Shown here one piece after another: positions 46,677 through 56,739 of a stretch of DNA of 64,000 nucleotides. This DNA comes from Mactromeris polynyma. Its lineage: Eukaryota; Mollusca; Bivalvia; Venerida; Mactridae. Each line of letters starts with the position of its first letter. Within the stretch, counting starts at the first letter, position 1. A program made the position numbers and the translations under genes. The stretch spans positions 9,984,807-10,048,806 of the forward strand of contig JASFXZ010000003.1 in the NCBI GenBank assembly GCA_032209605.1, read 5' to 3'. The notes under the pieces are model-generated. The model searched no databases and was not told the DNA's origin. It worked only from the letters and a program-made list of their open reading frames with translations.

Positions 46677-49600
46677 TCAACCAAAGAAATTGGCATTAAA
46701 CATTTCTTTTGCCTTTTCATTTGAAAGGTTCTGCAATATTTCCTGAATCCTTTGAAGAGCTACAGTTTGCTTCTTATGTTCCTCCAATTTTTCCCTTTCA
46801 ATCTGGAGTAGTTGCTCTTCAAAGGACTCCCTGTTATCTGAAATATAACAATAATGATATCAAACATAAATCATACACTATACACCCTACAAATGGTGTA
46901 ATGTAACAGTGTCTGGCATTAAATTCTTGTTTCATTTTAATGTTGACTTTGAGTTAATATCTGTAATACCTTTGCTCAATTTTTCACATATTTATACTAC
47001 CGTTTGGGTATTGGTGATTTATTTCAGTAGTAAATCAAATGATAACAGACTGTAGCATATGAAAACACATGTTAAAACTCAGGCCTATATTTTTGTATAA
47101 TATGTAAGGAGTATTTCTAATTTGTTCTTATATAATGATGATGATATGCTTTAAAGTGTTTATTAAGTATCTGTCTTATTCAATGGTAGTGTAAACAAAC
47201 TTCTATATGCTTAAATTTTGATAAGCTGGCTATATTAGTCTCTCATAACACTGAACATTACTATGTATGTGTTGCTTGTATACATACAGAAAGATATACT
47301 GAGTGAGACTAATTAATAGAGAACAATAGTTGGTATGCCTCTCTATCTGTCATACACATGAACATATTAATGTTTATACATAATAGATTAGATTTTGTTT
47401 ACACAAGTTGATATTCCACATTCTTTGTTATACTATTAATATGCACTTCTTGTAAATGAAAAGAGTGTATTGACCAATACCATTATGTTTGTCTTTCTTA
47501 GCAGAATAGACCACTGGAGCATTCCTGTTGCTGACATGGCTGCTACTACATCCTGCCACTGGAGCATTCCTGTTGGTGACATGGCTGCTACTGCATCCTG
47601 GAGATATTGGTGGTACTAACACTAAAAGAATGAAAAAAACAACATTGTTGATCACAGTTTAGATACTATTCTTCTTTTATGTATTGAATTATAAAATATG
47701 TTCCATCTATAATGATACATTCTCCAGTAATGGTTATGAAATATTAAAAATATTTTTAACGTTTACCTGTTTGTTGTGTTATATTTATGTATTATATTGT
47801 TAAGATGTTTGAAAACTCTTACCTTTTGCTCTTGGATGTGTGTTGTGTGCAGTATTATCCCCTGAATCACTTGCAATCATTTCTGGAATAAAACATGTTA
47901 AAACAATAATGTGACGTTCATAAAAACACAAGCTTAGCAGAAAAAATACTTATATATATTTATTAGTTATAACATAGGAATTCCTGGAAAATGTAGTCCA
48001 TAAAAGTAAACACAAATTGACATGTAGACATTTGTAGTTACATATATCATATTACAGGCTCCGACTCAATAAAAGAGCATATTTATCGTCAACCAATTTA
48101 TAGACTTATAACAGATTGTATTAAACAAATGCAGAAAATTGATAAATGTGCTTTAGCTAAATCTATTGTTGTGCATTGCAGTTATACTTGTCAACATTTA
48201 CCAATAATTATAGTCATACAATCATGTTATGCTATGTTGTACTAGAACCAAACAAATGAATTCACAAAGTATTGATGGACAATATTTCATGTGTGCATCA
48301 AGTCGGGGGAAATAAAAAAAAGTGTTTACCTTCATCTTGTTCAGTGTCAGTTTCACATGACTGAGACATAACAGTTAACATTTCTTGTTTAATGTTAGTA
48401 GCTCCAACACATTCTGATCATGGAAAGTAAAAAGGAAATGTATAATTGAATACCCTTTAATAATAAGCAATAAGTCAATTTCATGCTACCGAACTTATTA
48501 GTAGGCTACAAACACATGAAATGCACACATAATTACCTTCGGTGTCCACTCCTCCCTGGATGCCTCCTATTAATGCTTTGGGAATGCATGATAAAATCTG
48601 GAAATAACGAGAAAAGAGTTATAAACTATGGCAGATCCATACTGACTTCACATTGAATTTTATATAAAGAGAAAACCTTTCATTGTCCTATTGATATGCG
48701 TTAATTATTTGCTAGAACAAATATATATTTAAGCCTCCAAAAGTGTCCATTCCAAGGCGGAACCCCATCTTCCATATCAAACGTAGGACAGTCCTTTTCC
48801 TGTCATTATGTTGTTAAACAATTTAAATTAGTATAGCCCCATTTTTTTAAAATGAGATCATTATTGTGTGCTCCTAGTGTTTGAATGTTTATATTCCATG
48901 CAATTACCCAATACTTGTAAATATTTGTAAATATACAGTTGAAAACATTTTGTAATTGGAATGTTTGTCGAAATGATATGTGGAATATATGCGTTAGAAT
49001 ATATGTCAACTGCTATTTTGATAGGCATAACTGTTATCAGTTATTTAGCTGGCCATTAGTATACATTTACAACTTATAAATATGAGTGAATGTCAAAGCG
49101 ACTCATTATGGTGCAACTATATAATGTCAATTAAAGATTAAATCATACGTACCCCCTCTTCAACTGGGGTTAAAACACACTGGGAAGGAAGCGCGCCACC
49201 TCCAGTCTTTCTCTGCTCCATCTTCCTGATTGACTCTTTCTTTTTCGTGGCGCTTGTCAGTGTCTGCCACTTCTTTCTAGCCTCATTCCCAGACCGCTGC
49301 CCTCCAACACTCACTGCACTCACCCTGTAAATTTATTATGAAATGAATATAACATGAATATACATCCACTATATAGTGCACCTCATCATAATATACGTCT
49401 TTATTATGCACTGTATATACCAGTAACCCTAAATATTTACCACAGTTACTTTTGTTTAATATGCAAGCCCCATCAGCCTAACATCCATACACCAAGACGA
49501 CTCAAATTGAATTATGATAATAGATGGGTGAAATGTTTAAAACAACCAAGATATGTTTTTATGATTGGCCCATAGGATTAACATTGCTTATACCTACTAT

Positions 49601-50114
49601 GATTGTATAGCGGTGTGGAAACAGCGAGGATAGTTGTAGTATTTTGGACACACACTTTTCAGGTAATGTGTAGACTCCAGCGACTATCATGAAATACTTA
49701 ATTATTTTCTTTCAGCTCTACCGACTGAGCTTACTGGGAGGCAGTCTAACCCCACACTACAACACAAAAATGAAAACTTCAAAATAAACATAATGAGATC
49801 TATGTGAACTATATAATATCCTATAATACTATTAATGGTATTGTCATTTGAAACACAAAGTAGTGGCACAAGGTATGTTTTTTAGACAGGTCATGATCAA
49901 TTGAAAATAAAATGTTACATTACCGTTTTGCTATCTGTTCCCAGGTGGCTAACCTTTTTAGCTTAGTTACTTCTTGAGAAAACTTCCCAAGAAGTATTTT
50001 TTTGTTTATTTGAACAGCCTCTACCAATGTGGAGACTTCCTCATGTGTCCAGTTCTCCTTCCTCTTAAAGACGGAGGATGTTACCATCTTGGTTTTTACA
50101 TTTGCATCAGCCAT
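46677..50114 (-). CDS. Harbinger Myb/SANT-like DNA-binding protein, seven exons, intact
   Basis: Exons (minus): 49924-50114, 49153-49324, 48537-48597, 48330-48413, 47823-47882, 47481-47621, 46677-46837. GT/AG throughout, phases agree, 870 bp or 289 aa. Residues about 17-100 form a Myb/SANT-like domain of the NAIF1/MSANTD kind: KRKENWTHEEVSTLVEAV, ATWEQIAKRVSAVSVGGQRS, ARKKWQTLTSATKKK. The middle is low-complexity with a 15-residue tandem duplication starting GCSSSHV (about 198-227). The C-terminus (about 237-280; ESFEEQLLQIEREKLEEHKK and following) is a probable coiled coil. In this transposon family the partner binds sub-terminal DNA and brings the transposase into the nucleus; that role is known for relatives and inferred here. 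Two 50-bp promoter-proximal repeats lie just upstream. Confidence 0.85.
49713..49765 (-). repeat. tRNA-like SINE fragment in first intron of the Myb-like gene
   Basis: On minus, gtgtggggttagactgcctc and agtaagctcagtcggtagag match the start of the tRNA-like units at 38693-38760 and 38893. Truncated. It entered after or with the transposon. Confidence 0.5.
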
Positions 50115-50126
50115 TTATGACTCCAC

Positions 50127-50226
50127 GTTTGCGCTGTCAAAAAGCGCGGACCGTATAGAGATACACGGATGTTTACGTTTGCGCTGTCAAAAAGCGCGGA
50201 CCGTATAGAGATACACGGATGTTTAC
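50127..50226. repeat. Perfect 50-bp tandem duplication upstream of the Myb-like gene
   Basis: Two identical 50 bp units (50127-50176, 50177-50226) begin gtttgcgctgtcaaaaagcg and end ggatgtttac. They start 13 bp upstream of the ATG at 50114, so they lie in the promoter or 5' UTR. Each contains two GCGC words flanking a short A-rich loop. No mismatch between the units implies very recent origin. Confidence 0.9.
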
Positions 50227-50368
50227 ATTTAACGTTATTTTTAACCTCCATATGAAGAGCAGCTGTTAGGAGGGAAAACGCTCCTAGGACCAAAAACGAT
50301 CTTAGGATAGTTTAATGAAACGCACATAAGAACGATCCTAAGTGCGCTAGTTTTCGTGCCTAACTTTT

Positions 50369-50402
50369 CGCTCCTAGGATTTTTGATGAAACGCAGCCCT
50401 GG
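50369..50402 (-). repeat. Harbinger right terminal inverted repeat
   Basis: Exact reverse complement of 43358-43391. Just inside are taagaacgatcctaagtgcg and related sub-terminal words that are mirrored at the left end. Confidence 0.9.
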
Positions 50403-51577
50403 TATATCTAGATTTTGGCATTAGGAATAAATTATCAGGAATCAAATTTCATATCAAATACAAGAACAAAACAAATTGTGGCCATTGATAGGAAGAACTG
50501 AATTTTCAGAAAAGTGTGTCGAAATGCATTAACCAGGATAATATATTTACACCAAGCTTGGGGCGTAGGGGGTGTATTATACCGTATTGATTTAACCATC
50601 CTAAATGTAGTTACTGCATTTGGTGATAGTTTTTTCTTGTTCAAACAACCAACATGGAGTTGTTCACTTAAGGTGTGCATTTCCAACCGCGTTTGTACAC
50701 TTTCATTTACTTAAAGTTTACTCCGCCTCTTCCTGTGTCTTACATCCAATAAGCATCCAGAATTGTTCAAATGTTTGGTCAAATCCATTTATTATTGCAT
50801 TTGGCACAATATCTATTAAGTGTTTGATGTACGACCCAGATCAACCATATTTAAGTTTTTTTTCAGTGGTCGTGCTACGATGTACGACCCAGATCAACCA
50901 TATTTAAGTTTTTTTCAGTGGTCGTGCTGCGATGTCCGACCCAGATCAACCATATTTAAGTTTTTTTCAGTGGTCGTGCTGCGATATCCGACCCAAATCA
51001 ACCATATTTAAAAAACAATCCGTGGTCGTGCTACGATGTACGACCCAGATCAACCATATTTAAGTTTTTTTTCGTGGTCGTGCTACGATGTACGACCCAG
51101 ATCAACCATATTTAAGTTTTTTTCAGTGGTCGAGCTTCGATGTACGACCCAGATCAACCATATTTAAGTTTTTTTCTGTGGTCGTGCTGCGATGTACGAC
51201 CCAGATCAACCATATTTCATGTTATTCTCAGTGGTCGCGCTACGATGTATGACCCAGATCAACCAGTCCATGTTATTCTCAGTGGTGGTGCTACGATGTA
51301 CGACCCAGATCAACCACATTTAAGTTTTTTTCTGTGGTCGTGCTACGATGTACGACCCAGATCAACCATATTGTATGTTATTTTCTGTGGTCGAGCTACG
51401 ATGTACGACCCAGGTCGACCAAATTTGGTTGATATACGACCTACGACCCAGGTCGACAAACTTTGGTTGATCTACGATCTACGCGCCAACTTCACACACC
51501 TGTATTTACAATGCACAATTTATCTGATTAGCGAAATGTATAATTCCTGCTGCAATTCGATGTACAAACAAGAATAG
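50403..51577. repeat. Pearl-like element: conserved block, 53-bp satellite array, conserved block
   Basis: Block Y (to 50823) matches 16057-16490. A satellite array (50820-51490) of about eleven 53-bp units follows (acgatgtacgacccagatca with a poly-T spacer). Then block X (51505-51577) matches 15845-15935. Conserved flanks around a variable tandem core is the architecture of the bivalve pearl/Helitron-related elements; assignment to them is inference. Open frames through the array come from the repeat. Confidence 0.65.
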
Positions 51578-51796
51578 TAAACACTATTGTTTATTTTGTT
51601 CAGTAGCAAAACAACCGCATATCACAATAATAGTTACATACTTAGGCACTATTTCAAAATGTACACCACGTGATCAGTTACATGCATGCATATCCGTTAA
51701 AGGTAGATAGTCTAATTTTTCATCGAAATATGCCAAGAAATTTTAGAAAATGGCATGATGAAGATGTATCGGGCTCATCTGAGCCAAAAATGTTGT

Positions 51797-52030
51797 AATG
51801 GGCTTCATCCAGTAGTGTTGTTACATAGTCTTAAACATTATAAATAAGAACCATTGTCATGTATAACCGTTTGAACCAATTGTGTTTAATCATATTACTA
51901 ACAGACAAAACTAGTATAAAAACCCAATTGTTAAAAAACTGGATCTGTTTTAAATTTTATGATAATACAAACGTCGTTTTTCGACAAATACAGAGAACTT
52001 CATTAAAAATGTATTCTGTGATAATGCACC
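51797..52030. repeat. Dispersed repeat, copy 2 of pair with 30088-30330
   Basis: Starts atgggcttcatccagtagtg; see the 30088 entry for shared blocks. Confidence 0.65.
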
Positions 52031-52264
52031 CCTGAACCGGAACTATATTCACTTATAACTCGTTATATTTTAAAAAGGGACTTCGTACACTACTCCCAGT
52101 TTTACCCCCTGTGTTAAGGCATTTTAACCGTGTATAATGCACATAAAAAAATATATATGAAGAGGAAAAACTACAAACGGTTGTCAAACTCTCTTTATTT
52201 TCAAACTTTCTTCAGTAAAAATACACATAATGTCATTAGCAAAACACACAAGCATGCAATATCT

Positions 52265-52455
52265 TATTACGTTCTAAGAGAACATGACCAAAAAACCTTA
52301 GAACGTTCTAGGAGAAATTGACCAAAATACCTTAGAACGTTCTAGGAGAAATTGACCAAAACCCTTGGAACGTTCTAAGAGAAAATGACCAAAAACCTTA
52401 GAACGTTCTAAGAGAAAATGACCAAAAAAACTTAGAACGTTCTAAGAGAAAATGG
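52265..52455. repeat. Tandem array of 33-34 bp units centred on AGAACGTTCT
   Basis: The palindrome gaacgttct recurs at 52301, 52335, 52368, 52401 and 52435, with a partial copy at 52269. Units differ by a few bases, mainly in A-run length. The core fits the heat-shock-factor dyad nGAAnnTTCn. No gene start is within 1 kb on plus; the Toll-like receptor's 3' end is about 1 kb to the right. Confidence 0.85.
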
Positions 52456-53253
52456 CTAGTAAATATATTTACTTAACACAGTAATTACTGAGTTAAAGCC
52501 GTAGTCACTCTTTCATACCGTTCTATCAGTTATGCATTTTCGTAAAATATTTTTCTTATGTCAGAAAAATCAACCTTTTAATAAAGGGAAGTAACTGCAA
52601 TCAATGGAAATATACTTATCACAACAACCGTGCAAGAGTTTAGTTTCTTGTTGAAGGCTATGTCAAATACATTAAGAATAGTTCATAATGTTTACTTCAA
52701 GTGGAACAAAAACAACAACAACAACCAGCTCATATAAAAATATAATTACTAATGTAAAACATTGCAAATATGTACAACAAAAGTGTCATCAATTATATAT
52801 CAAATCAGTTCATTAGTCCCAAATTTTACCGCTAACACTTTTCTCCCGAACAAGTATTTTTATGGCAAAAATCTCCTGTCGAATATACAGAAATATCAAA
52901 AAGTGAATATTTATAGTGTCACCATTTTTCACATTGGTGATAAATTAAAAAAACACGCACATATACTTCGTTATGTAATGTCAAATAGCTGATTATGTCA
53001 TCCTTGAAAATCGTTTGATTGTGGAATCCAGACCGACTTATAAAAAATGGCCCCGACTCAATTTTGGGCTGTTCTATAAAATACTTTTCGTATGTAAAAA
53101 TCTCCAAAAGAATAAACAATCGGTCTGCAGTCTCATCTAAAATTGTGGGCAGGTGTATCGCATACAAACATCCAGGTACATGTCCATTGATTACAAATCC
53201 GATATAGTCTACCAAAATATGTGCATTTCTCAACAATTTCCTTTCTCTTATTT
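52456..53253. other. Intergenic, no gene seen
   Basis: Open frames of about 100 codons (for example 52919-53236 minus) resemble nothing I know. Confidence 0.35.
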
Positions 53254-53259
53254 TTTATT
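53254..53259 (-). other. Candidate polyadenylation signal of the Toll-like receptor
   Basis: AATAAA on minus about 200 bp past the stop codon. Usage is unproven. Confidence 0.45.
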
Positions 53260-53455
53260 TCAGTTTGCGTATAAAGAATAATTACATTCTGATATAATAT
53301 TTTTAAAACCACAACTTCAACAACAACGTTAACAGCAGCAGCAACAACAATGATAGCAAAATCAACTTAATCAGAGTAATGTGACAGAATATGACGAAAG
53401 TGTACGATTAATATTAAGACAACACGCATACTTTTATCAACGCGTTATGTCATCG

Positions 53456-55582
53456 TTAGGTCGATTTAGTAATAAGGGGCGATGTTTCGGAGATTCCTTG
53501 GTTTATAATGACAGGTAAATTAACTAGAAGTCTGGCAAAAAAAAGTTTGTCCTTATATTTAATATAAACATGACTGTCCATATAGCATTTCAACTCTGGA
53601 TTAATTAAAGTCTTGTCCAGTTCTTCTAAAACGACTAAAATCAGATTGATATCCCTGTCTCTCAAGAACCTCGTATGGGCCTCTCTGAATTCCATATTGC
53701 ACCAAGAACTTTTTAAGAAATTGTTTGAAACGATAAGCAATGTTGTATGGCTGGATTTGACTGCGTATAGAATATTTTCCGTTATAGTTTTTCCGGCTGA
53801 AAAATCCTTTTCTCCCAAACACACTTTATATGGTGGAGAGTGCTTCTCCAACGACTCCACGATTTTGTTGACGTCATCGTCGTCTTCACAAGAATGTGGC
53901 ACAAATATATCATACTTAAACTCATTTGTTGTTCGTTTTCGACAACAATATTTACAAACATCGAAATTTGATATCAGCCACACTTGAGCATGTGTCTTAT
54001 AGTGATTCACTGTAACCGAAACTACAATAAGACAAACGACACCCCCTGTTGCTATAGCGACGATGACGTAGACAGAAAGATGTGTCGTACATACAAACTC
54101 AGAATCTGGTACATTCACTATCGCGACACCTCGACCTGGGCCACTAGCACAAAAGGTCTTGTCTTCATGGGCGACATTTTTATTGCTCATTAGCAACCAA
54201 TGTTTCATCCATATAGTATGACAATCACAGACAAAAGGGTTTCCATACAAAGTCAAGATTTGCCCATCGTTGAAATTCATTTTTTGAAATGACTTTGGTA
54301 TATAGGCTAGCTTGTTGTCGTGTAAATATACACTAGAAATTCTCTCCAATTGCGGTATAATGGTGGAATCTATGACCGAAAGTCCACAGCCCGATACGTC
54401 GAGTGTCGTGACATTGCTCATATACTCTCTGGGGGACAATCTCTCTAAAGTGTTTGTATTCATGTCAATAGATAGTTCAGTTGCTTTCGGACAGTACAGT
54501 GGTAACTCAATCTTGTCGTAGTTCTGACTACAGTGCACGGTAATTAAATCCAGATTAATTGTTAAAATACATTTGCAGCCAGGAGGACATTGCTCAGCTA
54601 CAGTACAATTGAAATCATTTAATTTCACTTTTCTAATTAATTTTCCGTTCAGACTCTGCGGATGTCCGCACGTTATCGAAAACACCGGGTTATCAGGGTC
54701 CATTGGATGAAATCTTCGTAGCATCTTTGCTAGCTCATATAAACTGCAATCACAGATAAATGGATTAAACCGCAGATCGAATCCAGAGTTCCACAAGTTG
54801 AATAATGTTAAAATGTTTGTCACGTTGAAAATCTTAAACAAATAATTTGTATTTATAGTAGTAAAATTATTATGAACAAGTACAAGCCCTACACACGTGT
54901 TCTTGGATACATCATAAATGGTAATGTTATACGAATTCGTAATCAAGTTGATATTGTTCCATGAAGCATTGACTATCACCGTCAAGTCCTCATGCAATTT
55001 CACTTGCGCAAACAGGCTTGAATCCAGCTCTGTTAGTTCGTTATACCCAACATGAATATAACGTAAATTTCTCAGTGTTTCACTAAATGTACCATTTTCA
55101 ATTATAGCCAATGAATTCTTCATTATGTAAAAATATCTGACGCTTGTTAAACAGTCTATATGTCCTCCTTTAAGAATGGTTATATTATTAAGATTCAAAT
55201 TTACTGTCACTAAGTTTGAACAAATTTTGTGATCCAATTTACTGAAATTGGCTTCGGATATGCTATTTTCGGACAAGTCTAGATGGTTAAGATTTCTCAA
55301 TATGTTTATATAACTAGGAATTTTCACCAAATTACTTCCAGTGTAATACAGCTGTGTTGCATTTGCGTATCTTTTCATACAATTCTTTGCTTCCTCTGGA
55401 TCCGAATTTGAAATTCTTAAAACGTCGGCTGTATATTTGCACAATGGTTCGTTATACTCAGGAAAAGCACCAGCATGCTCACACAGCATGAATAATAATA
55501 CCATCACCACAAAACACCAATTGTATTTACATACAGACGACATCATAGTGCTTAGTTCAATAATGTTTGGAAAGCATATCAT
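53456..55582 (-). CDS. Toll-like receptor (LRR-TM-TIR), single exon, multiple-cysteine-cluster type
   Basis: 708 codons without interruption. A hydrophobic signal peptide lies at about 20-36 (WCFVVMVLLFML), so Met13 or Met14 may be the true start. Leucine-rich repeats run about 85-275. The first cysteine cluster is FNPFICDCSLYELAKML..C305..C326, followed at once by an LRRNT-like CPPGCKC (332-338), short LRRs, and a second cluster GNPFVCDCHTIWMKHWLL (447-464) with C478 and C498. A transmembrane helix lies at about 503-525, a cytoplasmic CCRKR, and a TIR domain at about 556-690: box 1 YDIFVPHS, box 2 VCLGEKDFSAG, LIVSNNFLKSSWC, box 3-like FFARL. Two internal cysteine clusters give the protostome Toll (mccTLR) layout. 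Such receptors sit in membranes and signal through MyD88-like adaptors. In box 2 the usual RDxxPG proline is alanine. Confidence 0.93.
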   Translation of the reverse strand: MICFPNIIELSTMMSSVCKYNWCFVVMVLLFMLCEHAGAFPEYNEPLCKYTADVLRISNSDPEEAKNCMKRYANATQLYYTGSNLVKIPSYINILRNLNHLDLSENSISEANFSKLDHKICSNLVTVNLNLNNITILKGGHIDCLTSVRYFYIMKNSLAIIENGTFSETLRNLRYIHVGYNELTELDSSLFAQVKLHEDLTVIVNASWNNINLITNSYNITIYDVSKNTCVGLVLVHNNFTTINTNYLFKIFNVTNILTLFNLWNSGFDLRFNPFICDCSLYELAKMLRRFHPMDPDNPVFSITCGHPQSLNGKLIRKVKLNDFNCTVAEQCPPGCKCILTINLDLITVHCSQNYDKIELPLYCPKATELSIDMNTNTLERLSPREYMSNVTTLDVSGCGLSVIDSTIIPQLERISSVYLHDNKLAYIPKSFQKMNFNDGQILTLYGNPFVCDCHTIWMKHWLLMSNKNVAHEDKTFCASGPGRGVAIVNVPDSEFVCTTHLSVYVIVAIATGGVVCLIVVSVTVNHYKTHAQVWLISNFDVCKYCCRKRTTNEFKYDIFVPHSCEDDDDVNKIVESLEKHSPPYKVCLGEKDFSAGKTITENILYAVKSSHTTLLIVSNNFLKSSWCNMEFREAHTRFLRDRDINLILVVLEELDKTLINPELKCYMDSHVYIKYKDKLFFARLLVNLPVIINQGISETSPLITKST

Positions 55583-55714
55583 ATAGAACTAATCTGGTTT
55601 GACTAGCAACTGGCTCAAGACGTCATCCATATGTACAATAGATAATTCATTGCATTGTCATTTTGTACAGTGATGAAGGATTCAATCATATTTCAACATT
55701 CGACAATATTAGGG

Positions 55715-55790
55715 AGCTCATCCGATAAGCCCTTCGGCTTCCATCAGAAGGTCCCAGGTTCGATTCTCGGACGAGTCGTATATTCTCCCT
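55715..55790 (+). repeat. tRNA-like pseudogene
   Basis: agggagctcatccgataagc and gtcccaggttcgattctcgg resemble A- and B-box arms. The acceptor ends do not pair and the D loop is irregular, so no functional tRNA is claimed. It lies about 130 bp upstream of the receptor's ATG. Confidence 0.4.
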
Positions 55791-56739
55791 GACGATTTTA
55801 TTGATGACAACAATAAATTAAGTCATTTGTTCTTCCTCCTCTTTGATTCATATGGGGATGTTCCTTTCTACAGTCCTCATCGGGAGTTGGGATCTTCGAC
55901 CTACAATACAGAAAAAGGGCAAACATGTATAGGGGTAAAGGTTTGCAAAGAATGGTCTGGCCGACCATAAGAAACACCATTTAGGGACAACGAGGGGGTA
56001 TTTAATGGATGGAATTACAACACGGAACAAGTCAGTTATAATAGGCCAAAAGGGGGTGAAAAGAACATGTATAGTATAAGTGAAAGAACTGTACATGGAA
56101 CTTACCATAGATCTAAAGCATAAATATAAATAATAGCAATACAGCGATTTATAGCCTTGAAACTGTCAGTAAAATAATAGGGTTTAAATCGATTTGACTT
56201 CACACTTAACCACTATATGGCCATGTATTTCCGACATATACACATAAATTGAGTAAGAAGGCTATAACTAATCGTTAAAAGAAATTAACCATTGCGTATT
56301 CATTAACATATACACTGTAATCCAGTACGAAGAAACAAGCAGCATAAACTCAGGAACTAAATAATTAACATCAGAACGCGAAATATACACAAAATCGTAA
56401 AACCTCATTACGACTATACTAAAGGAGCATCAAGTTGTGTTATAAATCAGTAGAACGTCACAACAATAAGTTTTGAATAATACCAAATGATCTTAAATTA
56501 AAAGGGAATAAACATGTTATGAACATTTTCAGAGATGTATTAAAATCGTTATTTAAAACCGATCAAGATCAATGTTGTTCGAATATTACTTTTTATGTTC
56601 CTTTGACCTTATAAGTTATAATCTAACAACATTATTGACAAGACCAACACATTAATGTAAATGATAAAATTAAACATAAAGTGACGCGTATCCAATGAAA
56701 AGGGTTAATGTAAAGAGAGACTGTGGTTAAGTGTTAAAT
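55791..56739. other. Intergenic, no gene seen
   Basis: AT-rich sequence between the receptor and the LINE tail, with no convincing coding segment. Confidence 0.35.

Larger units (their letters stand above)
43358..50402. mobile_element. Complete autonomous PIF/Harbinger transposon, 7.0 kb
   Basis: Terminal inverted repeats of 34 bp (43358-43391 and 50369-50402; they begin ccagggctgcgtttcatc) are identical without mismatch. Sub-terminal regions at both ends repeat the words cgctcctag and gatc.taagg several times. Inside are an intact HARBI1-type transposase on plus and an intact Myb/SANT-like gene on minus, converging on a 170 bp gap. This two-gene content defines autonomous PIF/Harbinger elements. 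The family usually makes a 3-bp TWA target duplication; I see none (left flank gac, right flank tat), so one border may have been rearranged after insertion. Confidence 0.9.

Noticed and set aside
50820..51577. A 145-codon frame through the satellite array
   Set aside because: Its sequence is the 53-bp satellite read in three frames (53 is not a multiple of 3), so openness is a property of the repeat.
52265..52455. Regular direct repeats resembling a CRISPR array
   Set aside because: The units are contiguous 33-34 bp copies without unique spacers, and the genome is eukaryotic.
53613..54521. Several open frames on plus opposite the Toll-like receptor
   Set aside because: They are shadows of the receptor's coding strand and have no recognisable domains.
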